A DNA stretch of 64,000 bases from Candidatus Sulfopaludibacter sp. SbA3 (GCA_945890485.1 CAMDCN010000002.1:1-64000), one strand, 5' to 3'; positions 32,854 to 42,431 are shown, numbered from the stretch's first letter. The notes: generated by a model not told the origin, from the letters alone. Numbers and translations: made by a program.

Positions 32854-33610
32854 CGCGATCCGCCAGGCCCACTGGGCGTATTCGATTTGGCTCCCATTCA
32901 CCTTGCTGGGAGTTTGGCAATTGGCCGCTACCGCCGGCTGGCTGGATCCGCTATTCTTCCCGCCGCCGTCAAAGCTTGCCACGGCCGCTGTCCGGCAGTT
33001 CCTGCAGGGAGACCTTGCCTTCCAGGTCTATTCCACCCTCACTCGGAGCTTTCTCGGCTTCGTTGCCGGCACCGTCGCCGGGTTGCTCTGTGGCGCCGCC
33101 ATGGGGCTTTCGGCCCGGGCCCACCGTTCGCTGGAACCACTGGTTTCCGCCCTCTACTCGACGCCGAAGATCACGCTGCTGCCCATGTTGATGTTGCTGG
33201 TGGGCGTCGGCGAAACGTCCCGCCTACTCATCATCGCGGCTGGCTGCTTCATCCTCGTAGCCATGCATACGCTCGACGGAATCGCTTCCGTTGACCCCCA
33301 CTACGTCGATATGGCGCGCAATTGCGGTGCCTCGCGGCGAGTTTTGTTCCATCGTGTCTACCTGCCCGCCTGCACGCCGCATGTCTTCACAGGCATGCGC
33401 TTGGCGGCCGGCCGGGGATTGGTCACCACGCTGTCCGTCGAAATGGTCAGCGCCGGCGAAGGACTGGGGAATGTGATTCTCCACTCCTGGCAGACGTTTT
33501 CCACCGAGCGGCTGTATCTGGCCATTATTTTGACCGCCCTTCTCGGAGCCTCCCTGCATCAATCGCTTCGCGCGCTCGAGAAGCGCCTGATCCCTTGGAG
33601 AAAGCAGTAG
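32846..33610 (+). CDS. ABC transporter permease, SsuC/TauC type
   Basis: A 254-residue inner-membrane permease of the BPD_transp_1 family with about six helices. The coupling (EAA) loop is DMARNCGASRRVLFHRVYLPACTPHVFTGMRLAAGRG, which contacts the ATPase. It completes the importer with the binding lipoprotein and the ATPase of this operon. The TonB receptor starts 2 bp after its stop, so outer and inner membrane uptake parts are on one message. Confidence 0.92.
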   Translation: MASAIRQAHWAYSIWLPFTLLGVWQLAATAGWLDPLFFPPPSKLATAAVRQFLQGDLAFQVYSTLTRSFLGFVAGTVAGLLCGAAMGLSARAHRSLEPLVSALYSTPKITLLPMLMLLVGVGETSRLLIIAAGCFILVAMHTLDGIASVDPHYVDMARNCGASRRVLFHRVYLPACTPHVFTGMRLAAGRGLVTTLSVEMVSAGEGLGNVILHSWQTFSTERLYLAIILTALLGASLHQSLRALEKRLIPWRKQ

Positions 33611-33611
33611 T

Positions 33612-36600
33612 ATGAAGTCCGCCCTGTTCGCCTGTTTCCTGCCGGCCATCTCCCTGTACGCCCAAACCTCCGGCGCCCTCTCCGGCGCTGTGTCTGACCC
33701 TTCCAACCTCGGCATCGCGGGCGCGAGTGTTCGCGTCGTCTCCCTCGCCACCGCGGAAGAGCGCCGCCTGCTTACCGGCCCGGATGGCTCCTTCCTTGTT
33801 CCAGCCCTGTCCCCTGGGGACTACCGTATCGAGGTCGCTCATCCCGGTTTTCGCACCCAGATCCGCGACGGGGTCGGCCTCACCGTGGGCCGTACCCTGC
33901 ATATCGATTTCCGGCTCTCGCTTGGCGAAACAGCGGAGACCGTTGACGTCACCGCGGAGCCGCCTCTTGTCTCCTCGCGCGCGGCCGATTGGGGCGGGTC
34001 TCTCGCCCAGCAGAAGCTGGCGGCGTTACCGCTGCGTGAACGGGATATGTTCGATCTCGCCGCGCAGCAGCCCGGCGTTACCCGCCCCACGAACACGACC
34101 GCCTCCATGTTCACCGGCTTCGGCGTCCGCCTCTCGGTCAATGGCTCCCGGCCTTGGCAGAACACCTTCCGCCTTGACGGCATCTACATCAACGACTCCT
34201 CCGGCGCGGCTCCCGCCAGCGCCTCCGGCCGGTTACTGGGCCTCGAAACCATCGCTGAAGTTCATCTGATCACCAGCCCGTTCAGCGCCGAGTATGGCCG
34301 CGCTGCGGGCGCCGTCTTCACCGCTGTCTCCAAGTCCGGCTCGAACGACCTCCACGGCAGCGCCTACGAATACTTTCGCCACAATCGGCTCGATGCCCGG
34401 AACTTTTTCGATGCGCCCTCTGAACCCATGCCGCCTCTGCGGAAGAATCAGTTCGGCGGTCTGCTGAGTGGTCCGCTTAAGCGGAACCGCCTATTCCTGC
34501 TTGGCAATTTCGAAGGGGTACGCGAATCCTTTAGCCGTACCGCCATCCCGGTGACGCTCTCCGACGACGCTCGCCGCGGCATTCTCTCCCCCGGCGCGGC
34601 GCCCGTCGCCATCTCGCCAGCGGTCCGCCCTTACCTCGACCTCTACCCGCGCGCCAATGGCCGCGTGTTCACGAACGGCACGGCGGAGCACGTCACGACA
34701 CTGCCGGTTTCCGTCCTCGAGAACTACGCCGCCACCCGTGCCGATGCCGTCTTCACGGACCGTCTTCGCTCCTCCGCCCGCTACACCTTCGACGCCGGCC
34801 AGACCGCCACCCCGGACCCCTTTCACATCTGGGACTTCCAATCGCAATCCCGGTATCACCTGATCCACACCGACACGCAATACCTGCACTCGCCGCGAAC
34901 CATCTACCAACTTCGCGCCGGTTTCAGCCGCATCTGGAACTCCGAAATCTCGGTGGTCGATCCGGAGATTCCTTCTTCGCTCTCCTTCGTCCCCGGCCAG
35001 CCGCTCGGCACCGTTCGCGTCACCGGCTTGAACGATCTCGGCGGCGGCCGCAACGGCAACGTCATGTCCCGGCCTCGCCGGTACGTGCTCAATGACTACC
35101 AGACCAATCTGGACGCCACCTTCCTGCGCGGCGCCCACTCGTTCCGCTGGGGCGCCGGCTATAGCCGCATGCAGCACAATCAACTCGCCGATGTCAGTGC
35201 CGCCGGCCTCTATCGCTTCGATTCCATCGCCGATTTCTTCGCGGCCCGCCCGCGTGCTGGTGACATGATGGCCCCCGGATCCAACAGCATCCGCGGCTTC
35301 CGCCAACATCATTTCTTCGGCTACCTGCAGGACGACTGGCGCTGGTCCGCCCGCCTTAACGTCTCTCTCGGCGTCCGCTATGAAGGCTATTCCGTACCCA
35401 CCGAAGTGAACGGAAAAATCGCCGTTCTCAAGGACGTTGTTAACGACTCCCAAACCACGGTCGGCATCCCGCTCTTCCGGAACCCCTCGCGCAAAAACTT
35501 TGCGCCCCGCGCCGCGCTCGCTTGGGACCTTAGCGGCCGCTCCACCACCGTTCTCCGTGTTGGCGGCGGCATCTTCTTCGACCTCATCGGTTCCCGCGAA
35601 CTCCTCGCCGCCGGCAACCGGATGCCGCCATTCTTCATTCGAGCCGCCCCGCTACGCCCTAACTTTCCGAACCTGCTTTCCTCGGTGATCGGCTCTGCTT
35701 CGGCGATCTCCATCGACACCCTGGACTACAACGTTCAGCAGCCCTACTCCGCACAGTTTCAATTCCGGTTGGAACATCAGTTCGGGTCCGACACTATTGT
35801 GCAAGCCGGCTACTCCGGCGCGCGCGGCATCCGTCTGATCGGGCAGATCAGCAACGTCAATACCACCCGTCCCGACATCCTCCCGGACGGACGTTTGTTC
35901 TTCTCCGCGACAAGTCCGCGCATGAACCCGGCCTTTGAGCAGATCGGCATGCGCCGCTCCCATTTCGATTCGAACTACCACTCGCTCCAACTCTTCCTTC
36001 AGCGCCGCTGGCGCCAGGGGCTCCAGTTCCAGGTGAAGTACGGTTGGGGCAAATCGCTCGACACGCATTCGACGATGGTGCAGAACGACTACCTCTCCTC
36101 GGACGGCATCCCCTCTGTCTTCAACTACCGCCAGAACTATGGCCCGTCGGACTACGACCTCCGCCACGACTTCGCGGCAAATTTCTCTTATCGCCTGCCT
36201 GGCGGCTGGGAGCTGCAAGGCCTGTTCAGCCTCCGCTCCGGGCAGCCGTTTTCGCCCCAAGTCGGATTCGATCGGGCTCGCCTACGCCCCTCCTCGAACG
36301 ACCAAGGCCAGCGCCCGGACGCAACCGGCATGCCGACTGCGCAGATCATCCAGGGCGGTGTGCAGCAGTACTTCAACCCGCTCGCCTTCACGCTGCCCGC
36401 CGCCGGCTTCCTGGGCAACACCGGCCGCAACACGCTGCCCGGCCCCGGCCTGGCGGCTCTGGATGCGGCCGTACACAAAGTGTTATGGCGCACGGAGCGC
36501 CAAGCCGTTACCCTGCGCATCGAGGCGTTCAACGTCACGAACCGTCCGAACTTCGCCACCCCCGCCAACCTGGATCTCTTCGATAGCCAGCTTCGCCGTA

Positions 36601-36677
36601 TCGATTCAGCGGGCCGCATTACCTCCACATCCACCCCGTCCCGCCAAACGCAGATTGCAGTACGCTGGACGTTCTGA
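33612..36677 (+). CDS. TonB-dependent receptor with carboxypeptidase-like regulatory domain
   Basis: A 1021-residue outer-membrane protein of the Oar-like type common in Acidobacteria. A signal peptide (1-18) precedes a carboxypeptidase regulatory-like domain (about 20-100, GALSGAVSDPSNLGIAGASVRV), a plug domain (about 115-250, LRERDMFDLAAQQPGV, RLDGIYINDSSG) and a long beta barrel ending in QIAVRWTF with C-terminal Phe. It is probably the outer gate for the ABC importer encoded just upstream, which is unusual because most such receptors in this group are solitary. Confidence 0.9.
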   Translation: MKSALFACFLPAISLYAQTSGALSGAVSDPSNLGIAGASVRVVSLATAEERRLLTGPDGSFLVPALSPGDYRIEVAHPGFRTQIRDGVGLTVGRTLHIDFRLSLGETAETVDVTAEPPLVSSRAADWGGSLAQQKLAALPLRERDMFDLAAQQPGVTRPTNTTASMFTGFGVRLSVNGSRPWQNTFRLDGIYINDSSGAAPASASGRLLGLETIAEVHLITSPFSAEYGRAAGAVFTAVSKSGSNDLHGSAYEYFRHNRLDARNFFDAPSEPMPPLRKNQFGGLLSGPLKRNRLFLLGNFEGVRESFSRTAIPVTLSDDARRGILSPGAAPVAISPAVRPYLDLYPRANGRVFTNGTAEHVTTLPVSVLENYAATRADAVFTDRLRSSARYTFDAGQTATPDPFHIWDFQSQSRYHLIHTDTQYLHSPRTIYQLRAGFSRIWNSEISVVDPEIPSSLSFVPGQPLGTVRVTGLNDLGGGRNGNVMSRPRRYVLNDYQTNLDATFLRGAHSFRWGAGYSRMQHNQLADVSAAGLYRFDSIADFFAARPRAGDMMAPGSNSIRGFRQHHFFGYLQDDWRWSARLNVSLGVRYEGYSVPTEVNGKIAVLKDVVNDSQTTVGIPLFRNPSRKNFAPRAALAWDLSGRSTTVLRVGGGIFFDLIGSRELLAAGNRMPPFFIRAAPLRPNFPNLLSSVIGSASAISIDTLDYNVQQPYSAQFQFRLEHQFGSDTIVQAGYSGARGIRLIGQISNVNTTRPDILPDGRLFFSATSPRMNPAFEQIGMRRSHFDSNYHSLQLFLQRRWRQGLQFQVKYGWGKSLDTHSTMVQNDYLSSDGIPSVFNYRQNYGPSDYDLRHDFAANFSYRLPGGWELQGLFSLRSGQPFSPQVGFDRARLRPSSNDQGQRPDATGMPTAQIIQGGVQQYFNPLAFTLPAAGFLGNTGRNTLPGPGLAALDAAVHKVLWRTERQAVTLRIEAFNVTNRPNFATPANLDLFDSQLRRIDSAGRITSTSTPSRQTQIAVRWTF

Positions 36678-36679
36678 CA

Positions 36680-37429
36680 ATGCCCTCTTCCCGCTCCTGG
36701 TATCTCGACCCCGTGGTCGCCCAGCAGAAAGGAGCCATCTTCCTGGGTTGGATTCGCTCCGCTACAACCGGCCTCACACCCCGCCGAATTCTGAAGACTG
36801 ACGTCTTCGAAGAGGCCAATGGCGAGGACCGGATCCTGACCCAACTCTTCCCGGAGGCCGCCCTTTCCGCGGGGATCGATATTCAGGAGTTCACGGTGCA
36901 TCAAGCCGCCCGCAACACGCCCGGCTTTGCCCCGCTTTGTGCCGATGCGCGCACCCTTCCCTTCGTGGACGGGGCGTTCGACGTCATAGTTTCGACCTCC
37001 ACGCTGGACCATTTCGACGAGCTGGCCGACCTGCGGCGTTCTCTGCGGGAGCTCGCTCGCGTCGTCTGTCCCGGCGGGGTGCTGCTGGTCATCCTCGACA
37101 ACCCCTACAACCCGCTCTATCACCCTCTCCGGTGGGTGACCCGCCGTGGATGGGCCCCGTTCCAACTTGGCCAGACGCTGACCCGCCGCGAACTGGCCGC
37201 AGAGCTTGAAGCGGCCGGTTTAGAGATCCGTTCCCGCGACTATCTCATCCACAATCCCCGCCTGCTCTCCACCGCCCTCTATATGGTGATCCGCCGTCTG
37301 CTCGGCCGCTACGCCGATGGGCCGATCCGCCTACTCCTCGCCTGCTTTAACGCACTCGGCCATCTGCCCACTCGCGGTCTCACAGCCTGTTTCAGCGCAG
37401 TTGCCGCCGCCAAGCCGCTCGCCCGCTGA
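36680..37429 (+). CDS. Class I SAM-dependent methyltransferase
   Basis: A 249-residue enzyme. The SAM site is only partly visible (HQAARNTPGFAPLCADARTLPFVDGAFDVIVSTSTLDHFDE), matching Methyltransf_11-type motif IV and post-I regions with the VLLVILDNPYNPL strand after. The N-terminal part (ILKTDVFEEANGEDRILTQL) likely carries a variant motif I ending in AGIDIQEF. The C-terminal third has hydrophobic helices that may touch the membrane. It is 2 bp after the TonB receptor and is the last gene of the unit, so it may methylate the imported or activated compound. Confidence 0.8.
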   Translation: MPSSRSWYLDPVVAQQKGAIFLGWIRSATTGLTPRRILKTDVFEEANGEDRILTQLFPEAALSAGIDIQEFTVHQAARNTPGFAPLCADARTLPFVDGAFDVIVSTSTLDHFDELADLRRSLRELARVVCPGGVLLVILDNPYNPLYHPLRWVTRRGWAPFQLGQTLTRRELAAELEAAGLEIRSRDYLIHNPRLLSTALYMVIRRLLGRYADGPIRLLLACFNALGHLPTRGLTACFSAVAAAKPLAR

Positions 37430-37432
37430 GGC

Positions 37433-39292
37433 TCACCTCTGTGGCAGTGTTGCCAATAGGGCCATCGTCGACCACGCTCCGCCCGCCGCCGAGATCCACT
37501 GGTGGTTGAAGTACGGATGGCCCGCATCCCGCAGCGGCTGCACGGGATGAGAACGGCTCGTCACGTACCAGGAGCCGTCCTTGCGCTGCGTTCGCAGCAG
37601 ATAGTCTACGCCCCGGCGGTAGGCTGGATCCGTCGCGGGAAGCCCGGCCAAGTGAAGAGCGTAGAGACTCTGTCCGGTGGCATAAGCGTCCGGCGCCAAT
37701 TGCGCTGTTTGGCCCCAGCCCCCGTCTTCCCGTTGCAGCGCCAGCAGGGCATTTACCGCGTCTCCTTTCCTCGCACCGCCTCCCCAGACGAGTCCCATCA
37801 GCCGCAACGCGTGTTCTTCGGTATCTCGCGGCGTCTGCTTCGCCAGCCATCGGGTCGCCCGCCCCACGCGCTCGCGAAACTCGGCTGCCCGGCCGGGCAG
37901 GGGGTACAACTGCAGTGCCCGTAGCGCGGTGGCCGTGAAGGTGATGTCGGCATACTCCTGCGGTGGACGGTAGTCCCATTCGTGAAATCTGCCGCTTGGC
38001 TCCTGGCGCGTTGTAACGTGGTGCACCATATCGTCGGTTACCGCGTTTGTATCTCGGTTCTCCGCGGCCAGGCCAATCAGCGGATACGGGTTGATGTCGG
38101 CCACTCCGGTGCCGAGCCAGAGGCTCGGACTGTGTGGCCGCATCGACTGAATCGAGTGCTCGTACTCCTGTCTTGCCGAGGCGTCGTCCACGGCAAGCCC
38201 ACGCGCCCGGGCCATGCTCACTACCATCGCGGGCAAGGAGTTGTTGTGGCAGGAGATGCACTTTCCAAACGAATGCACCGGGGCGCCAATCCGCTGTAGC
38301 AGCGGGAGACTTCGCGCGACTGCGTCGCCCACCTGATTCGCGACCAACGGCGGCGGCACCCGCAAGGCCGTTCTCGTTTCCGGGCCCCCGGCCTTTCTCA
38401 GCAGGTTTGCGACTGGCGTTTCGCCAAACCGCAACGCAAGCGAGAGCGCCGTATCCCCCGTCTCGTTCTTTGGGCTGGGGTTGGCCCCTTTCGCCAGCAA
38501 GTACTCCACTACAGCGGCCGACCCTGGCTCGTAGGACAGCGCCGCCCGCATCAGCGGCGTGTACCCTCGCTGGTCCGCTGCCTGCACGTCCGCTCCCTTC
38601 GCCACCAACAGGCGAACCATTTCCAGATCCCCAAAGGCCGCCGCATCCTGCAACGCGGAGCGGCGCGATCCGGTGGCCCCGTTGGGGTCGGCGCCGCCTT
38701 CGAGAGCCAGTCGCAGACACTCCCGGCAGTGCCCGGCCGCCGCCGAACGGGCAAGGCGCGGAGTGGTGGAAACCTTCGCTCCATGCGTCAGCAGCAACTG
38801 CATCAGCGTCAGGTCCCCGTTCAACGCCGCCCGGCCCAACGGCGTCTGGCCGCCAGCCACCCGATTCGGATCGGCCCCCTTCGCGAGCAGTAGCTTCACC
38901 ACGGCGGAACTGCCGGGCCGGTCGGCGGCGATGTGCAGCGGTGTCAGTCCGGATTTCGTCGCCGCATCAGGGGTGGCGCCGCGGCTTAGCAGCAGCCGTG
39001 TTTTGGCTTCGTCGAACGCCGCCATGTGCAGTGCGGTGATGCCCTCCTTCGTTGCCGCGTCGACGCGCGCCCCGGCGTTCAGCAGTAATTTCATTGTGGG
39101 AACCCCCGCGGTGATGACCGCATACTGCAAGGGCGGGAGCCCCTCGCTGTTCCGGGCCTCAGGATCGACTCCCGATCGGAGAGCGGCCTTGACCGCTTGC
39201 GGATTGCCGCCCCGGATGGCGGCAAAGATCTCGTCGGGCTCCATTGCCGAGCAATTCGTCACGAGTCCAACCCACAGCGCCACTGATCGCAT
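37433..39292 (-). CDS. Ankyrin-repeat protein with heme c motif and toroid (squalene-cyclase-like) domain
   Basis: A 619-residue exported or periplasmic protein with three parts. Residues about 18-300 are eight or so ankyrin repeats (TPLHIAADRPGSSAVVKLLLAKGADPN). A c-type heme motif CISCH lies at 345-349 in FGKCISCHNNSLP. Residues about 400-619 form an alpha/alpha toroid of the squalene-cyclase or prenyltransferase type, with QW-like repeats LLALQREDGGWGQ and YLLRTQRKDGSWYV. The function is unknown. TACGCT lies 6 nt before its ATG. The order of domains is unlike any family I can name. Confidence 0.85.
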   Translation of the reverse strand: MRSVALWVGLVTNCSAMEPDEIFAAIRGGNPQAVKAALRSGVDPEARNSEGLPPLQYAVITAGVPTMKLLLNAGARVDAATKEGITALHMAAFDEAKTRLLLSRGATPDAATKSGLTPLHIAADRPGSSAVVKLLLAKGADPNRVAGGQTPLGRAALNGDLTLMQLLLTHGAKVSTTPRLARSAAAGHCRECLRLALEGGADPNGATGSRRSALQDAAAFGDLEMVRLLVAKGADVQAADQRGYTPLMRAALSYEPGSAAVVEYLLAKGANPSPKNETGDTALSLALRFGETPVANLLRKAGGPETRTALRVPPPLVANQVGDAVARSLPLLQRIGAPVHSFGKCISCHNNSLPAMVVSMARARGLAVDDASARQEYEHSIQSMRPHSPSLWLGTGVADINPYPLIGLAAENRDTNAVTDDMVHHVTTRQEPSGRFHEWDYRPPQEYADITFTATALRALQLYPLPGRAAEFRERVGRATRWLAKQTPRDTEEHALRLMGLVWGGGARKGDAVNALLALQREDGGWGQTAQLAPDAYATGQSLYALHLAGLPATDPAYRRGVDYLLRTQRKDGSWYVTSRSHPVQPLRDAGHPYFNHQWISAAGGAWSTMALLATLPQR

Positions 39293-39298
39293 GGAGAC

Positions 39299-39304
39299 AG
39301 CGTA
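39299..39304 (-). promoter_or_regulatory. Putative -10 element (TACGCT), leaderless start
   Basis: TACGCT is followed by GTCTCC (6 nt) and the ATG of the ankyrin/heme gene at 39292. No Shine-Dalgarno is present. The spacing equals that at 22294 and 28196. Confidence 0.45.
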
Positions 39305-39337
39305 GCTGATTCTTTATGACAAACTAAGGGCAGAATT

Positions 39338-40678
39338 ATGCAGGTAGTCACCATTGGCAACCGGACCGATCAGCCGCCGCCAGAAGCGACCAAGGAAGGG
39401 AACTACTTCGTCTCGAACTACCCCCCTTTCTCCTTCTGGCGCCCGGAGAATGTCCAGGAGGCCGTTGCTGCTTTGCAGCGTCCGCCCGCCCCGGATACGC
39501 CGCTCGGCCTGTACGTCCACATCCCGTTCTGCCGCAAACGCTGCCACTTCTGCTATTTCAAGGTCTACACCGGCATGGACGCCGCCGCCATCGAAACCTA
39601 TCTCGATGCCGTCCGCCAGGAACTCGCCCTGTACGCCGCCCAACCCATCATCGGCGGCCGCAAGCCCCGGTTTATTTACTTTGGCGGCGGCACTCCGTCC
39701 TACCTGTCGACCCGCCAGCTCGGCGGTCTGGTCGATGAGATGAAGCGTCTCTTCCCGTGGGATGGGATTGAAGAGGTCACCTTCGAATGCGAGCCCGGAA
39801 CGCTGACGGAAGGCAAGCTCGAAATCCTGCGCGAGATCGGCGTCACCCGCCTCTCGCTGGGTATCGAGAATTTTGACGATGAGATCCTCCGCGTCAACGG
39901 CCGCGCTCACGTGTCGAAGGAGATCGACCGCGCCTACTCATTCGCCCGATCCGTAGGCTTCCCCCAGATCAACATCGACCTGATCGCCGGCATGGTTGGG
40001 GAAACCGAACAGAACTGGCAGGAGACCGTCCGCCGCGCTATCGAACTCGCTCCGGACAGCGTGACGATTTATCAGATGGAAGTCCCGTACAACACCACGA
40101 TTTCGAAAGAGATGCGGGTCCACGGCGAGAAGGTCGCCCCAGTCGCCCCCTGGAACGTGAAGCGGGCCTGGACTCAGTACGCCTTCGATCAGTTCGCCGC
40201 CGCCGGCTACACCGTCACGAGCGCCTACACCGCCGTCCGCAATCCTGCCCAGGCGTCGTTCGTTTATCGCAACCTCCTCTGGGCTGGCGCCGACATGCTC
40301 GGCTTGGGCGTCGCTTCGTTCTCGCACGCCAACGGCACGCACTACCAGAACGAGCACGACTACGACACCTACATCCGCCGTTGCAACAGCGGAGAGCTTC
40401 CTCTGTTCCGCGCCCTGACGCCCACGCCGCTCGAACGCTTCGTCCGCGAGTTCATCCTGCAGTTGAAGCTCGGCCAAGTCACCAACCAGTATTTCGTTGA
40501 CAAGTATGCCGTTAACCCCGCGCATCACTTTCCGGCCGAACTCGGGGCGCTGCAGGCCGAAGGGTTCCTCCACTTCGACGACGCCGGCGTGCGCCTGACG
40601 CCGGAAGGCCTTCTGCAAGTCGACCGTCTGCTCCATCGCTTTTTCCTGCCCGAACACCGTAACGCCCGCTATAGCTAA
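39338..40678 (+). CDS. HemN-like radical SAM enzyme
   Basis: A 446-residue radical SAM protein of the coproporphyrinogen-dehydrogenase-like family. The iron-sulfur motif is CRKRCHFC (Cys65, 69, 72) inside YVHIPFCRKRCHFCYFK. FIYFGGGTPSYLSTRQL and LGIENFDDEILRVNGRAH follow, then NIDLIAGMVGETEQNWQ. The C-terminal HemN-like domain is present. HemN relatives include methyltransferases and cyclopropanases of natural-product pathways as well as heme enzymes. It leads a plus-strand run with a halogenase-like flavoprotein 29 bp on, which argues for specialised metabolism rather than heme synthesis. Confidence 0.88.
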   Translation: MQVVTIGNRTDQPPPEATKEGNYFVSNYPPFSFWRPENVQEAVAALQRPPAPDTPLGLYVHIPFCRKRCHFCYFKVYTGMDAAAIETYLDAVRQELALYAAQPIIGGRKPRFIYFGGGTPSYLSTRQLGGLVDEMKRLFPWDGIEEVTFECEPGTLTEGKLEILREIGVTRLSLGIENFDDEILRVNGRAHVSKEIDRAYSFARSVGFPQINIDLIAGMVGETEQNWQETVRRAIELAPDSVTIYQMEVPYNTTISKEMRVHGEKVAPVAPWNVKRAWTQYAFDQFAAAGYTVTSAYTAVRNPAQASFVYRNLLWAGADMLGLGVASFSHANGTHYQNEHDYDTYIRRCNSGELPLFRALTPTPLERFVREFILQLKLGQVTNQYFVDKYAVNPAHHFPAELGALQAEGFLHFDDAGVRLTPEGLLQVDRLLHRFFLPEHRNARYS

Positions 40679-40707
40679 TGCGCCGACCGTAAAAAGGAGT
40701 TCTCGCT

Positions 40708-41985
40708 TTGAGCCAAGTACAGACCTGCGAATTCGACTCGATCATCCTCGGGGCCGGCCCCGCGGGCGCTACCGCCGCCGCCGTCCTTGCCGAAAAGGGC
40801 CGCAACGTCGTAGTCCTCGAACGCGATAAGTTCCCGCGTTATCACATCGGCGAGTCGCTGATGCCATACTGCTACTTTCCGCTGGAACGCCTTGGCCTGG
40901 TGGAAACGATCACGAACTCCCACTTCCCCAAGAAATACAGCGTGCAGTTCGTGAACACCAACGGCAAGGTTTCGCAGCCGTTCTACTTCTTTCAGCACAA
41001 CGACCATCCTTCGTCGACAACGTGGCAGGTGGTGCGGAGCGAGTTCGACAACATGATCCTCGACAAGGCCCGGCAAAACGGCGCCACGGTTCACGAGGAG
41101 ACCACGGCCCGCGAACTGATCTGGGAGAACGGCGCCGTGGTGGGTGTCCGCGCCACGACGGCTTCGGGCGAAGCGCGGGAATACCGCGCCCCGATCACCA
41201 TCGACGCCACCGGCCGCGACGCCCTAGCCGTTACACGCAACGGTTGGAAGGTGCGCGATCCCTACTTGAACAAGATTGCCATCTGGACCTACTACCGCAA
41301 CGCCGCGCGCGACCCCGGCCTGGATGAGGGCGCCACCACCGTTGCGTATCTCCCCGAACGCGGATGGTTCTGGTACATTCCTCTGCCGGACAACATCGTC
41401 AGCGTTGGCATCGTGGCCGAGAAGGATTACCTCTATCGCGACACCCGTGAAATCGGCGAAATCTTTCAGCGCGAGATTGCCGCGAATTCCTGGATTCAGG
41501 AACACCTGGCCCCCGGCGAACAGTTTGGCCGCTACTGGGTCACTGGCGAATACTCCTATCGTTCGCAGCATTGCGCGGCCGATGGGCTCATCCTCGCTGG
41601 CGACGCCTTCGCCTTCTTGGATCCGGTCTTCTCTTCCGGCGTCTTCCTCGCCCTCCGCTCGGGCGAACTCGCGGCGGAAGCCGCCGATGCCGCCCTTACC
41701 GCGCAGGACTTCACGGCGGCGCAGTTCGCGCCTTACGGCGAGCACCTCTGCTCCGGCATTGAAGCCATGCGGAAGCTGGTTTACGCTTTCTACGATCAGG
41801 AGTTCAGCTTCCGCGAATTCCTAATGGCGAACCCCACGCTCAAGGGTGATTTGACAGACTGCCTGATCGGTAATCTCTTCCGCGATTTCGATCCCCTCTT
41901 CGGCGCGCTTGCCGATTTCGCCAAGCTGCCGGCTGCGCTTCCCCATGGCGGTCCCGTCACCGCGCCGCAGCTCGTGGAGCGCTAG
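40708..41985 (+). CDS. Flavin-dependent halogenase-like monooxygenase
   Basis: A 425-residue FAD enzyme. Motifs: GAGPAG (15-20), PRYHIGES (43-50), a Lys pair KK at 75-76 where phenolic halogenases keep the catalytic Lys, WFWYIP (220-225) fitting the WxWxIP halogenase motif, and LAGDAFAFLDPVFSSGV. Together these favour a halogenase of the CmlS/phenolic type over a geranylgeranyl reductase, though the latter family is related. A TTG start at 40708 is chosen because AGGAG (40695-40699) lies 8 nt upstream. The downstream thioesterase and ligase suggest a carrier- or CoA-bound acyl substrate. Confidence 0.72.
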   Translation: MSQVQTCEFDSIILGAGPAGATAAAVLAEKGRNVVVLERDKFPRYHIGESLMPYCYFPLERLGLVETITNSHFPKKYSVQFVNTNGKVSQPFYFFQHNDHPSSTTWQVVRSEFDNMILDKARQNGATVHEETTARELIWENGAVVGVRATTASGEAREYRAPITIDATGRDALAVTRNGWKVRDPYLNKIAIWTYYRNAARDPGLDEGATTVAYLPERGWFWYIPLPDNIVSVGIVAEKDYLYRDTREIGEIFQREIAANSWIQEHLAPGEQFGRYWVTGEYSYRSQHCAADGLILAGDAFAFLDPVFSSGVFLALRSGELAAEAADAALTAQDFTAAQFAPYGEHLCSGIEAMRKLVYAFYDQEFSFREFLMANPTLKGDLTDCLIGNLFRDFDPLFGALADFAKLPAALPHGGPVTAPQLVER

Positions 41986-41990
41986 GTCGC

Positions 41991-42431
41991 GTGGCTCATA
42001 GTTTTAAAGTTCAACGCCGCGTCGAGTTCTCGGAAACCGACATGGCCGGCATCGTCCACTACAGCAATTTCTTTCGCTATATGGAGTCGGCCGAGCACGC
42101 CTTCTTCCGCTCCCTTGGCTTCTCCATTGCCTCCGGCGAACCTGGCTCCCTGGGCTGGCCCCGCGTCCACGCCGATTGCGATTTCCGCCGTCCGCTTCGC
42201 TTTGAAGATACGGTGGAGATCGAACTCCTTGTCCGCGAGAAGCGAACCCGGAGCCTGGTCTACACGTTCATCTTTCGCAAGCTCAATGCGGATCCACCGG
42301 TCGAGGTCGCCCGGGGCTCACTCGCCGTGGCTTGCGTGCGGAAGGATCCCGTCACCCGCGAGATGACCAGCGTGGCGATCCCTGACGAGATCGCGTCGCA
42401 GATCGAGGCCGCGCCCGAGGGCGCTGCATGA
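41991..42431 (+). CDS. YbgC/FadM-type acyl-CoA thioesterase (4HBT hotdog fold)
   Basis: A 146-residue single hotdog domain. The signature RVEFSETDMAGIVHYSNFFRYMESAEHAF has the catalytic Asp in ETDMAG, as in 4-hydroxybenzoyl-CoA thioesterase. It would release an acyl group from CoA or a carrier. It lies 5 bp after the halogenase-like gene, and its stop overlaps the next ATG (ATGA), so it works in the same pathway. The start is a GTG. Confidence 0.9.
   Translation: MAHSFKVQRRVEFSETDMAGIVHYSNFFRYMESAEHAFFRSLGFSIASGEPGSLGWPRVHADCDFRRPLRFEDTVEIELLVREKRTRSLVYTFIFRKLNADPPVEVARGSLAVACVRKDPVTREMTSVAIPDEIASQIEAAPEGAA

Noticed and set aside
38134-39039. 301-codon plus-strand frame
   Set aside because: Antisense of the ankyrin-repeat gene with low-complexity Ala/Pro/Arg sequence.
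39338-40678. Calling the radical SAM gene hemN
   Set aside because: The motif is HemN-like, but the neighbourhood is of specialised metabolism and no other heme gene is near.
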